A stretch of DNA of 25,201 bases from contig JAZNGT010000039.1 of assembly GCA_045576635.1 (NCBI GenBank), positions 1 to 25,201 of the forward strand. The letters run 5' to 3'. Origin of the DNA: Congzhengia sp045576635. GTDB lineage: Bacteria; Bacillota; Clostridia; UBA1381; UBA9506. The position numbers and the translations under genes are program-made. How positions within the stretch are numbered: the stretch's first letter is position 1; every line of letters begins with the position of its first letter. The notes below the pieces were generated by a model, which worked only from the letters and a program-made list of their open reading frames with translations, had not been told where the DNA came from and did not search any database. This document shows, piece after piece, positions 1 through 6,627 of this stretch.

Positions 1-1
1 T

Positions 2-253
2 TTTAATCAGGAAAAATGGAACGACAATGCGAGACTTCGAATTTATATGATTGATGATTTGGAGCAAAGGTATGGAATATTAGGGAAGACAGAAAAACAA
101 ATTGTTGACTTGTTAGGAAAACCGACATCTATCAGTGACACACAGAATGTCATATACGAATATTATGTAGGTGAAAGTATTATAGATCCGTTTGGTTATC
201 GAATTGAATTTGAGAATAACATTGCGATAAAAACCACTTTGATTGAGCATTGA
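2..253 (+). CDS. C-terminal part of a small BamE/SmpA-like hypothetical protein (5' end outside window)
   Basis: The reading frame is open from the first bases of the window and stays open through the first in-frame ATG at 47, so that ATG is probably internal and the gene starts upstream. The visible 83 residues contain R-x-x-M-I-D-D-L followed by a short Tyr/Gly segment and G-K-T-E-x-x-I-x-x-L-L-G-K-P, a pattern typical of small lipoprotein-like proteins with a BamE/SmpA-type fold, in which one helix pair leads into a short beta sheet. The rest (Y-E-Y-Y-V-G, then G-Y-R-I-E-F) fits beta strands. The signal peptide that would show export is not in view. The family call comes from the pattern only. 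No function is claimed. Confidence 0.6.
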   Translation, partial: FNQEKWNDNARLRIYMIDDLEQRYGILGKTEKQIVDLLGKPTSISDTQNVIYEYYVGESIIDPFGYRIEFENNIAIKTTLIEH

Positions 254-316
254 TTATTTTGGTATATTTGACGTATGCCAATTTAAAAAATAGTTGAGAT
301 AAGGGGTTACATACTT

Positions 317-541
317 ATGAGAAAATTGGAAATAGGTTCTGTTTATAAACATTTTAAGGGTAATTTGTATCGCGTGGAGGATGTTGCAACGCATTCTGAA
401 ACAGGCGAAACCTATGTGGTATACAGACAGATGTACGGAGAAAAATCGCTTTGGGTCAGACCTCTTGCTATGTTTTTAGAAGAAGTAGACCGCAAGAAAT
501 ATCCCGAGGTCGAGCAGAAATACAGATTTGAAAAACAGTAG
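317..541 (+). CDS. DUF1653 domain protein
   Basis: This 74-residue protein matches the DUF1653 pattern: G-x-V-Y-x-H-F-K-G-N-x-Y near the N terminus, then H-S-E-T-G-E-x-Y-V-V-Y, Y-G-E-K-S-L-W-V-R-P and M-F-L-E. The family is small, cytosolic, beta-rich and of unknown biochemical function. The start ATG has a weak AGGGG about ten bases upstream. It lies 31 bases before the cysteine-synthase-family gene and is probably co-transcribed with it. A second, broken copy of this gene lies at 20708-20887 and shares long identical DNA stretches with it, so the gene has been duplicated within this chromosome region. Family assignment is strong; the role is unknown. Confidence 0.85.
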   Translation: MRKLEIGSVYKHFKGNLYRVEDVATHSETGETYVVYRQMYGEKSLWVRPLAMFLEEVDRKKYPEVEQKYRFEKQ

Positions 542-572
542 AGATGACAAATAAATTTTGGGGTGAAATTTT

Positions 573-1502
573 ATGGTATATAACAACATCTTAGAAGCAA
601 TCGGCAACACGCCGATGGTAAAACTAAAAAACATTGCGCCGAAAGATGGGGCTGACATTTTAGTAAAGGTGGAAGGCTTAAATGTTGGCGGCTCCATTAA
701 AACAAGAACGGCTTACAACATGATTCAAGATGCCGTAGCGCGCGGTAAGATACATAAAGATACCGTGATAGTAGAACCTACAAGCGGAAATCAGGGAATC
801 GGTCTTGCGCTTGTTGGAGCAGTAATGGGGTACAAGACGAAAATTATTATGCCGGACTCTGTAAGTGAAGAGCGTCGCAAACTTGTTCGCCACTATGGTG
901 CCGAGGTAATTTTGGTGCACGATTCAGGCAATATTGGTGCCTGCATTGATGAGTGTCTGCGTTTAGCGCTTTCTATGGAAAAGGAAGACCCCAACGTATT
1001 TGTTCCGCAGCAGTTTGAAAATCCTGCAAATCTTCAAATTCAGAGAGAGCAGACCGGCAGAGAAATTTTAGAACAAGTAGATGGTCCTATTCACGGATTC
1101 TGTTCAGGTATCGGTACCGGTGGTACGATTACCGGAATCGGTGAGACCTTAAAATCCCAAAATCCCGACATGATAATCTGGGCAGTAGAACCGGAAAATG
1201 CAGCGATTTTATCAGGCGGTTCTATCGGAACACACGTGCAGATGGGCATTGGAGACGGAATTATTCCGGCGATACTAAACCAAAACATTTATGATGATAT
1301 CTGTATTGTAAAAGATGAAGAAGCGATAAAAACATCAAAGGAACTTGCTTCAAAAGAAGGTATTATGTGCGGTATTTCAAGTGGAACAAACGTTGCTGCG
1401 GCAATTAAACTTGCAAAGCTTTTAGGACCGGGAAAAACCGTTGTTACAGTGCTTCCCGATACGGCAGAACGGTATTTTTCCACTCCGCTTTTTGAAGACT
1501 AA
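573..1502 (+). CDS. cysK: Cysteine synthase family PLP enzyme (O-acetylserine sulfhydrylase-like)
   Basis: The enzyme (309 residues, normal length) belongs to the fold-type II PLP family that makes cysteine from O-acetylserine and sulfide in the cytosol. The N-terminal I-G-N-T-P-M-V-K-L and the Schiff-base lysine K43 in G-G-S-I-K-T-R are visible. The substrate loop is P-T-S-G-N-Q-G at 69-75, where most members have P-T-S-G-N-T-G. The phosphate-binding G-T-G-G-T lies mid-protein, and the C-terminal G-I-S-S-G-T-N plus P-D-T-A-E-R-Y-F-S-T ending is typical of cysteine synthases. The start has GGGGTGA upstream. It follows the DUF1653 gene by 31 bases. The changed substrate loop leaves open a different beta-substituted serine or nucleophile, so the exact reaction is inferred. 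Confidence 0.85.
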   Translation: MVYNNILEAIGNTPMVKLKNIAPKDGADILVKVEGLNVGGSIKTRTAYNMIQDAVARGKIHKDTVIVEPTSGNQGIGLALVGAVMGYKTKIIMPDSVSEERRKLVRHYGAEVILVHDSGNIGACIDECLRLALSMEKEDPNVFVPQQFENPANLQIQREQTGREILEQVDGPIHGFCSGIGTGGTITGIGETLKSQNPDMIIWAVEPENAAILSGGSIGTHVQMGIGDGIIPAILNQNIYDDICIVKDEEAIKTSKELASKEGIMCGISSGTNVAAAIKLAKLLGPGKTVVTVLPDTAERYFSTPLFED

Positions 1503-1573
1503 GACTAAAATAAGGGTAACGATTCTATTGAAAATTGCGTCTTCATATGATGATAAAAAAGGAGGGCGATTAT

Positions 1574-2101
1574 ATGAACGCAATTGTTATTTATAAAACT
1601 AAATATGGCTCGGCAAAAACCTATGCACAATGGATAGGCGAAGAACTTTCGTGCAGAGTGAAAGATGCAAAAGATGTAAGTGTGCAGGAACTGGAATCGT
1701 ATGATACTATAATATATGGCGGTGGTCTTTATGCCGAAGTTATAAACGGCGTAAGCCTCATCACAAAAAACATTGATAGATTGAAAGATAAAAAGATTGC
1801 AGTTTATACAACAGGCATTACACCTCTTGACTGTACGGAATATTATGATAAACTGGTAGTTGAAAAAAACTTTAAAAAAGGAGTGCCTGACGAAATAAAA
1901 CTTTTCCATTTTACGGGCAAAATGATTCTTGAAGAACTGAGCGTTGTGCACAGAACTGCACTTAAATCTCTGAAAAAGATTATGCTTTCTAAGGAGAATC
2001 CTTCCCCTATGGAAAAACTTCTGGTTGAACTTTGTGACGCTGACGGTGATTTTTGTGACCGCAACCAGATTTTTGATTTGATAGCGTATGTAAAGAACTG
2101 A
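1574..2101 (+). CDS. Flavodoxin-domain protein (flavodoxin_5 / HemG-like)
   Basis: The 175-residue product begins M-N-A-I-V-I-Y-K-T-K-Y-G-S-A-K-T-Y-A, the first strand and FMN-phosphate loop of flavodoxin-like proteins, followed by alternating strands and helices (D-T-I-I-Y-G-G-G-L-Y, then K-K-I-A-V-Y-T-T-G). It resembles the flavodoxin_5/HemG-like group, which includes menaquinone-dependent protoporphyrinogen oxidase and many uncharacterised electron carriers. The ATG at 1574 was chosen because AAAAGGAGGG ends seven bases upstream; the earlier in-frame ATG at 1535 has no such site. It lies 71 bases after the cysteine synthase gene. A role in electron transfer is inferred; heme synthesis is not indicated by the neighbours. 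Confidence 0.75.
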   Translation: MNAIVIYKTKYGSAKTYAQWIGEELSCRVKDAKDVSVQELESYDTIIYGGGLYAEVINGVSLITKNIDRLKDKKIAVYTTGITPLDCTEYYDKLVVEKNFKKGVPDEIKLFHFTGKMILEELSVVHRTALKSLKKIMLSKENPSPMEKLLVELCDADGDFCDRNQIFDLIAYVKN

Positions 2102-2157
2102 TATAACGAAAAATTTTTAATACTTATGTTTTAGGATAAAGAAAAAGGAGTATACCA

Positions 2158-3084
2158 ATGATTTTGACGGTTACCTTAAATCCCACCATTGACAGAGTGT
2201 ACGTTGTGGAAGATTTTAAAATCGGAAATGTACATAGAGTAAAAGACGTTTCGCGTTCTGCCGGCGGCAAGGGGATTAATGTCGCAAGAGTATCCAAAAT
2301 TTTAGGCAGAGACACTGCTGCAATGGGCTTTGTCGGTGGTTTTACGGGCGCGTTTATAAAGTCTGAGATAGAAAACATGGGCATTAAAACCCTTTTTACC
2401 GATATTGCTGGTGAAACGCGCACAAATGTAAACATTTCGGACGGTACTGGCAAATCCGGCGAAATTTTAGAGCCTGGCCCTGAGATTTCAAGCGATGAAG
2501 CGGAGCGCTTTTTGAAGACTTTTGCTGTTTCACTCCAAAACTATGATATCATCTGTGTTTCTGGCAGTCTCCCCAGGGGCCTTACAAGCGAGTTTTATAG
2601 AAAACTTATTTTTATGGCAAAAGAAAAAGGCAAAAAGATCATTGTTGACACAAGTGGGGACACGCTTTTTGACGTTCTTTCGGCAAATCCTTTTATGGTA
2701 AAACCCAATAAGGATGAACTTAAAAGCCTTTTAAAGAAAGAAATCAAAACAGACGAAGACTTAAAAGAAGCGCTTTTCTTTCTTTTGGATAAAGGCGTAG
2801 AAGTGCCCTTTATATCACTTGGAAAAGGCGGTGCTGTGGCACTCTTAGACGGCGAGGTCTATAAACTGACAGCACCAGACGTTACGGTTATAAACGCTGT
2901 GGGTTCAGGAGACAGTGCGGTCGCAGGGGTTGCATCCGGACTCGATATGGGGTATAATATGATAGATTCATTAAAACTTTCTATGGCATCGGGCGTGGCA
3001 AACACACAGTTTAGAAAAACGGGATTTGTGACCAAAGAACTTGTAGAGAAGTACTTTGACCAAATCAAAGTAAGTAAAATTTAA
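2158..3084 (+). CDS. PfkB-family kinase, 1-phosphofructokinase / tagatose-6-phosphate kinase type
   Basis: This 308-residue protein is a PfkB (ribokinase-like) sugar-phosphate kinase. The N-terminal T-L-N-P-T-I-D-R-V, the substrate-binding A-G-G-K-G-I-N-V-A-R and G-F-V-G-G-F-T-G, the central V-S-G-S-L-P-R-G and V-K-P-N-K-D-E-L are as in FruK and LacC. The signature near the C terminus is G-S-G-D-S-A-V-A-G, with catalytic base Asp252 (usually G-A-G-D-S). AAAAAGGAG precedes the ATG. FruK would make fructose-1,6-bisphosphate from fructose 1-phosphate, and LacC would phosphorylate tagatose 6-phosphate. No phosphotransferase or tagatose genes are adjacent, so the substrate is not settled. Confidence 0.85.
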   Translation: MILTVTLNPTIDRVYVVEDFKIGNVHRVKDVSRSAGGKGINVARVSKILGRDTAAMGFVGGFTGAFIKSEIENMGIKTLFTDIAGETRTNVNISDGTGKSGEILEPGPEISSDEAERFLKTFAVSLQNYDIICVSGSLPRGLTSEFYRKLIFMAKEKGKKIIVDTSGDTLFDVLSANPFMVKPNKDELKSLLKKEIKTDEDLKEALFFLLDKGVEVPFISLGKGGAVALLDGEVYKLTAPDVTVINAVGSGDSAVAGVASGLDMGYNMIDSLKLSMASGVANTQFRKTGFVTKELVEKYFDQIKVSKI

Positions 3085-3098
3085 AAAAGGTGAGCCAA

Positions 3099-3497
3099 AT
3101 GAAAAAAGAATCGATTTTTCAAATGATAAAGTTTACGCTCTTTTCTGCGTCTGCCGGCATTATACAAGTGCTTTCGTTTACACTATTTGACGTTTTGTTT
3201 CATTGGATATACTGGCCGGCGTATTTAACGTCGCTTATTCTGTCTATTGTATGGAATTTTACGCTCAACAGACAGTATACATTTAAGTCAGCGGCAAATA
3301 TTCCGATTGCGATGCTCAAACTTTTTGGGTTTTATCTTGTCTTTACACCTCTTTCTACTTGGCTTGGGCATATCGCGGAATCAAACGGCGTAAACGGCTA
3401 CATTGTTTTGATTGTTACCATGCTTTCCAATTTTGTTTTGGAATTTTTGTTCTCGAAATTTGTAATATATAAAAATCAGGAGAACACAAGGAGATGA
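3099..3497 (+). CDS. GtrA-like membrane protein
   Basis: The 132-residue protein has four hydrophobic segments and matches the GtrA-like family: an N-terminal F-x-x-M-I-K-F-T-L-F-S, W-N-F-T-L-N-R-Q-Y-T-F-K between membrane segments 2 and 3, and a C-terminal segment ending N-F-V-L-E-F-L-F-S-K-F-V-I-Y. GtrA proteins are thought to move polyprenyl-linked sugars across the membrane for cell-surface polysaccharide synthesis. The ATG at 3099 was preferred to a GTG at 3090 because the GTG overlaps the AAAGGTGAG ribosome-binding site. It lies 14 bases after the PfkB gene, and its stop overlaps the next gene start (ATGA). No glycosyltransferase is adjacent, so its substrate is unknown. Confidence 0.85.
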   Translation: MKKESIFQMIKFTLFSASAGIIQVLSFTLFDVLFHWIYWPAYLTSLILSIVWNFTLNRQYTFKSAANIPIAMLKLFGFYLVFTPLSTWLGHIAESNGVNGYIVLIVTMLSNFVLEFLFSKFVIYKNQENTRR

Positions 3498-3673
3498 AAA
3501 AAGTGAATGCTTTAAAGCAGTGCATATTAAAAGACGGTCCATGTCAAAACTGCGGCGAATGCGACCGTTGTGACTTAGACCGTACAAAGATTTGTAATAA
3601 TTGCGGAAAATGTATTGCTGAAAATGCAGAGACGCGTGCAATTAAAATTGACAGCGTAATTATGGATTTATAA
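3494..3673 (+). CDS. 59-residue cysteine-rich protein, possible Fe-S or zinc binder
   Basis: This ORF starts inside the gtrA stop (ATGA overlap) behind AAGGAG and encodes 59 residues with eight cysteines at 10, 17, 20, 23, 26, 34, 37 and 40. The spacing C-x2-C-x2-C-x2-C, then C-x2-C-x2-C, around G-P-C-Q-N-C-G-E-C-D-R-C-D and I-C-N-N-C-G-K-C looks like a metal site: zinc, or an iron-sulfur cluster. Overlapping coupling to gtrA and the dense, regular cysteines support a real gene. Similar tiny D-G-P-C-x-x-C-G-E-C proteins occur in Clostridia with no known function. Its last six bases overlap the convergent AraC gene. Confidence 0.75.
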   Translation: MKKVNALKQCILKDGPCQNCGECDRCDLDRTKICNNCGKCIAENAETRAIKIDSVIMDL

Positions 3674-4516
3674 TTTACTGTATTTTCCGGGTGGTGTACC
3701 CACGAACTTTTTAAACACGCGAATAAAGTTTGCGTAATCCTGAAATCCACAAAGCGTTGCGGTCTCCGCGACGCTTTTTCCTTCTGCAAGCAGTTTTTTT
3801 GCCTCGGCAATTCGTTTCGTGATGATGTATTTTGCAGCCGTGGTGTTGAGTCTGCTTTTAAAAAGTTTACAAAGTTGATTGACTGAAATATACGAAACCT
3901 TCGCAAGTTTTTCAAGCGTTAAATCTTCAAAATAATGTTCGTTTATGTAAGAAAGTGCAGACTCGATGATTCTGTCATCTTCGTTTGTTGTGCGCTTAAT
4001 TCCGCTCCTTTTTAAAAAGAGTTGATTTACAAGCACCAAAAGTTTATTTGCAGCGGCGTTTTTCAAAACGTCTTCTCCAAAATCATTTAACACGCGAAAT
4101 GAAACGAAAAGTTTTTCGAATTCTGCAATTTCTTTGTCAGAAAGTGAAATTTTATTTGAAACATTGTCACCTCTGTTATAAAAACAGTAGGATAAATCCG
4201 TAGCTAGAGTCGACTGTGATTTTAAATAATCGGGGTGAATCTGCATAACAAAGCGCGCAAATGTCTGGGAAGTGTCTGTTGTAATAATATGTGGTTCATA
4301 CTGGTTTAAAATAAAAAGGTCGCCGTTTTTCGCCTCGTAAATTTTACCGTCTATTAAAAAACTGTTTCCGCCCGAAAGGCACAGTAAAATTTCGCAACAG
4401 TCGTGCAAATGAATACCGGAATTTGACTTTTCTTCTTCGGAATAGCAGACAGCATACGTACGCGTATCGCAGGCGCTTTGAATGGCATCTTTTGCCTTGC
4501 TGAACAAAAATGGCAC
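3668..4516 (-). CDS. AraC-family transcriptional regulator with cupin sensor domain
   Basis: The product (about 282 residues) has an N-terminal cupin-like half with H-L-H-D-C-C-E-I-L-L-C-L-S-G and K-N-G-D-L-F-I-L-N-Q-Y-E-P-H, and a C-terminal AraC DNA-binding half with two helix-turn-helix units: L-T-L-E-K-L-A-K-V-S-Y-I-S, then V-A-E-T-A-T-L-C-G-F-Q-D-Y-A-N-F-I-R-V-F-K. G-T-P-P-G-K-Y ends the domain. Such regulators usually sense a sugar or other small molecule and control nearby genes. The GTG at 4516 is eight bases after GGGAG; an in-frame GTG at 4525 overlaps that site, so 4516 is preferred. It has its own promoter at 4550-4578. Its target is unknown; candidates are itself or the converging operon. 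Confidence 0.9.
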   Translation of the reverse strand: MPFLFSKAKDAIQSACDTRTYAVCYSEEEKSNSGIHLHDCCEILLCLSGGNSFLIDGKIYEAKNGDLFILNQYEPHIITTDTSQTFARFVMQIHPDYLKSQSTLATDLSYCFYNRGDNVSNKISLSDKEIAEFEKLFVSFRVLNDFGEDVLKNAAANKLLVLVNQLFLKRSGIKRTTNEDDRIIESALSYINEHYFEDLTLEKLAKVSYISVNQLCKLFKSRLNTTAAKYIITKRIAEAKKLLAEGKSVAETATLCGFQDYANFIRVFKKFVGTPPGKYSKL

Positions 4517-4549
4517 TTTTTTCACTCCCTTTCATTTAAATCCTAATAC

Positions 4550-4578
4550 ATTGTAGCACACTAAACAGAAAAATGCAA
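4550..4578 (-). promoter_or_regulatory. Sigma-A-type promoter of the AraC-family gene
   Basis: Read on the minus strand, TTGCAT and TACAAT are separated by 17 bases, with a TG one base before the -10 box (extended -10). It sits about 35 bases upstream of the AraC-family start. No experimental start site is known. Confidence 0.65.
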
Positions 4579-4620
4579 TAAAAATTATAAAAAAGATATA
4601 AAAGTTGCATATTAAAGAAA

Positions 4621-4653
4621 AAGGGACGAAAACAGCACCTGTTTTCGTCCTTT
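4621..4653 (-). terminator. Intrinsic terminator of the Card1-like gene
   Basis: A perfect 12-bp stem (GGACGAAAACAG at 4624-4635 and its complement at 4639-4650), extendable by three pairs, closes on a CAC loop. On the minus strand the stem is followed by a run CTTTTTCTTT. It starts two bases after the Card1-like stop codon, so it ends that transcript. The plus-strand T run is short, so it is mainly a minus-strand terminator. Confidence 0.85.
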
Positions 4654-4654
4654 C

Positions 4655-5872
4655 CTATCGTATATTTTCTTCTAGTTGTTTTATAAATTCTTCCTGCGTC
4701 ATTTTCTGTACGTTTCGTATCAGTTTAATGTTTAAAGCATTCGCCCGGTTTAAAAAAGATTGTCTTACACGATAGCTGCTCATTATAAGAATTTTCTTGG
4801 AGTAGACACCGCCAAAACGCTTTGATACGGTGTTTAATTTATAAAGTTCTGATGTTTCTACACTTCCATTTTTGCAGGAAATAAATACCGGCGTAAGTCC
4901 CTTGGTTAAAAATACATCGATTTCATTTTTTACATCATCCGGGTCATAGTTATAGGTTTCCCAATCAATCACTGCACCGCTTAAAGCGTGTTCTGTAAGT
5001 TTTGTGCCGGATTCGTTTTTTGCTTTTTGGATACAAAGGAGTGTGTAAAGTTCAAGCGCGGTTCCTGATTTTGACAAGGCATATTTTATAAATTCATTCT
5101 GAAAGCGATATTGGGGATGTATGTCTTTTTTGACTGTTTCAATCAGTCCGGCACTTTGGAGTCTTTCTAAAAGAAGTGCTACAGAGTGTTTTTTGGAAGT
5201 TTGTTCCCCTTTTTTCTCACTATAAAATGCATCGGACAATGAAAAGGTAAGTCCTTTGTTTTCGCAAAACGGTATTGCCATATATGACGCAAGTGCTTCG
5301 ATACCTACATTCCAAGCGTTGGTGTTTCTCTTCGCAATTTCCCAGAGTGCTAAAATTTCGCGCTCTGTATCTTTTGTGATTTTGTGTGGATATGTTTTGC
5401 CGCTTTCCAAATCACCATACTGAATTTTTCCGCCGTAAAGAGAAATAATTTCGTCCGGCGTAATGATAAGTTTTTCTGTGGTTTTTGTTAGCGTTTTTTC
5501 ACCTTCTATGATTTTGGAAACATGATTTTCAAAATCGTGCGAAAGCATTTTGATACCGTGTTTTTGTGATACTGCACCCATTGCAACCAAGATAAGTTCC
5601 TCGCCGCCGGTTAAATCAAAAATTGCGTCAGGATACTTGTCAATCAGACTGTTCAGCGCTTTACAAAGAGAAGGGTAGTCGTTTGTATCAACCACTTCGG
5701 TAAGTACGGTTGTTTTCATGCTCTTTGATTGAAAAACTTTGTCAATATTCTTTTTAGCGCGTAAAAGTTCGTCATTTTCTTTTCCGAACAAAATCATACG
5801 TTCGGGATTTAAATGAATTGCAGAAATGATATTTTCGAGCATTTCGTGGTCAAAAAATTCAATGATTGTCAT
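4655..5872 (-). CDS. Card1/Can2-like CARF-domain nuclease (DUF1887 family), stand-alone
   Basis: This 405-residue protein looks like the CRISPR ancillary effectors Card1 and Can2. The N-terminal Rossmann-like CARF half carries D-L-T-G-G-E-E at 86-92, the usual nucleotide-binding loop with T-G-G. A winged-helix-like linker spans roughly residues 165-265. The C-terminal half is a PD-(D/E)XK nuclease with E-L-Y-T at 274-277, N-E-I-D-V (E317, D319) and F-I-S-C-K-N-G with K334. In the family, CARF binding of cyclic tetra-adenylate (cA4), made by a type III CRISPR Cas10, switches on DNA/RNA cleavage. No Cas10, Csm/Cmr or array lies in the window. ATG 5872 follows GGGTG by six bases; a GTG at 5881 overlaps that site. 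The family call is strong; the activator is inferred. Confidence 0.85.
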   Translation of the reverse strand: MTIIEFFDHEMLENIISAIHLNPERMILFGKENDELLRAKKNIDKVFQSKSMKTTVLTEVVDTNDYPSLCKALNSLIDKYPDAIFDLTGGEELILVAMGAVSQKHGIKMLSHDFENHVSKIIEGEKTLTKTTEKLIITPDEIISLYGGKIQYGDLESGKTYPHKITKDTEREILALWEIAKRNTNAWNVGIEALASYMAIPFCENKGLTFSLSDAFYSEKKGEQTSKKHSVALLLERLQSAGLIETVKKDIHPQYRFQNEFIKYALSKSGTALELYTLLCIQKAKNESGTKLTEHALSGAVIDWETYNYDPDDVKNEIDVFLTKGLTPVFISCKNGSVETSELYKLNTVSKRFGGVYSKKILIMSSYRVRQSFLNRANALNIKLIRNVQKMTQEEFIKQLEENIR

Positions 5873-5918
5873 AGTGTTCACCCGATTTCACTTGGAATTT
5901 AAAAATATTCTTTTATTT

Positions 5919-5948
5919 ATTTTATCACAAACTACGTTTCTGTGTCAA
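5919..5948 (-). promoter_or_regulatory. Promoter of the Card1-like gene
   Basis: On the minus strand a perfect TTGACA box is followed after 18 bases by TAAAAT, about 47 bases upstream of the Card1-like start. It faces away from the plus-strand promoter at 5965-5993, so the two genes form a divergent pair. Confidence 0.6.
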
Positions 5949-5964
5949 AAAATATACTTTTTGT

Positions 5965-5993
5965 TTGAAAAAAAGACAAGAATATGATATACT
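5965..5993 (+). promoter_or_regulatory. Extended -10 promoter of the HD-miaB-ric-mutS operon
   Basis: TTGAAA and TATACT are 17 bases apart, and TG lies one base before the -10 box. The expected start is about 35 bases upstream of the HD-domain gene, which begins with GTG behind AAAAGGAGGG. Confidence 0.7.
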
Positions 5994-6034
5994 GAACATA
6001 TATTTATTTTTCCTTTTCAAAAGGAGGGTTTTCT

Positions 6035-6610
6035 GTGACAAAAAGAGAAGAATTTATTGCACTTTATCAATCCAGAATTATGCGCGAAGGGGCAGATAAA
6101 CTTTTAGAGTATTTAGACTCTCCGCAGAGCGACTTTTTTACCGCACCTGCGAGCACACGCTTTCACGGCTCGTATGAGGGCGGTCTTTTAGAGCATTCAT
6201 TAAATGTGTATCATTGTCTTTCAGATTATTTATCGCGCGAGCGGGTAAAAGACCTTTATAAAATTTCCTGCTCCGAAGAATCTGTTGCGATTGTCTCTCT
6301 TTTGCATGACCTTTGCAAAGTGAATTGCTATGTAAAGGGCACAAGAAATAAAAAAGACAAAAACGGCGTGTGGCAGACTGTGCCCACCTTTGAATATGAA
6401 GACGATATGCCGTACGGTCACGGTGAAAAATCTGTGTATATTATATCCGGATTTATGCGTCTTACCAGAGAAGAAGCCTTTGCAATCCGCTATCATATGG
6501 GATTTTCCGGAAGCGAGCCGCAAAATAATGTAGGTGCGGCGTTTGAAAAATATCCGCTTGCATTTGCGCTTAGTACTGCGGATATGGAAGCTACATACTT
6601 TATGGAATAA
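6035..6610 (+). CDS. HD-domain phosphohydrolase
   Basis: The 191-residue protein is a single HD-domain metal-dependent hydrolase. The likely ligands and motifs are H54 in L-L-E-H-S-L-N, H91-D92 in L-L-H-D-L-C-K, H129 in G-H-G-E-K-S, H154 in R-Y-H-M and D183 in S-T-A-D-M-E. The pattern F-H-G-S-Y-x-G-G-L-L-E-H resembles the HD part of YhaM-type 3'-5' exonucleases, but the OB domain of YhaM is absent. The GTG start at 6035 has an ideal AAAAGGAGGG seven bases upstream. It is the first gene of a run into miaB 17 bases downstream, and it is divergent from the Card1-like gene. Substrate (RNA, nucleotide or cyclic nucleotide) is unknown. Confidence 0.8.
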   Translation: MTKREEFIALYQSRIMREGADKLLEYLDSPQSDFFTAPASTRFHGSYEGGLLEHSLNVYHCLSDYLSRERVKDLYKISCSEESVAIVSLLHDLCKVNCYVKGTRNKKDKNGVWQTVPTFEYEDDMPYGHGEKSVYIISGFMRLTREEAFAIRYHMGFSGSEPQNNVGAAFEKYPLAFALSTADMEATYFME

Positions 6611-6627
6611 AAAGGGGTTTTCACATC

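Noticed and set aside
542..572. Riboswitch (S-box or similar) before the cysteine synthase gene
   Set aside because: Only 31 bases separate it from the previous gene, too few for a riboswitch.
4344..4535. Minus-strand frame starting at the ATG beside the AraC gene
   Set aside because: It overlaps the AraC coding sequence in another frame, and its ATG precedes the GGGAG that serves the AraC gene.
4618..4655. The inverted repeat next to the Card1-like gene as a CRISPR repeat
   Set aside because: It occurs once, sits at the stop codon and is followed by a T run, so it is a terminator. No repeated spacer pattern exists in the window.
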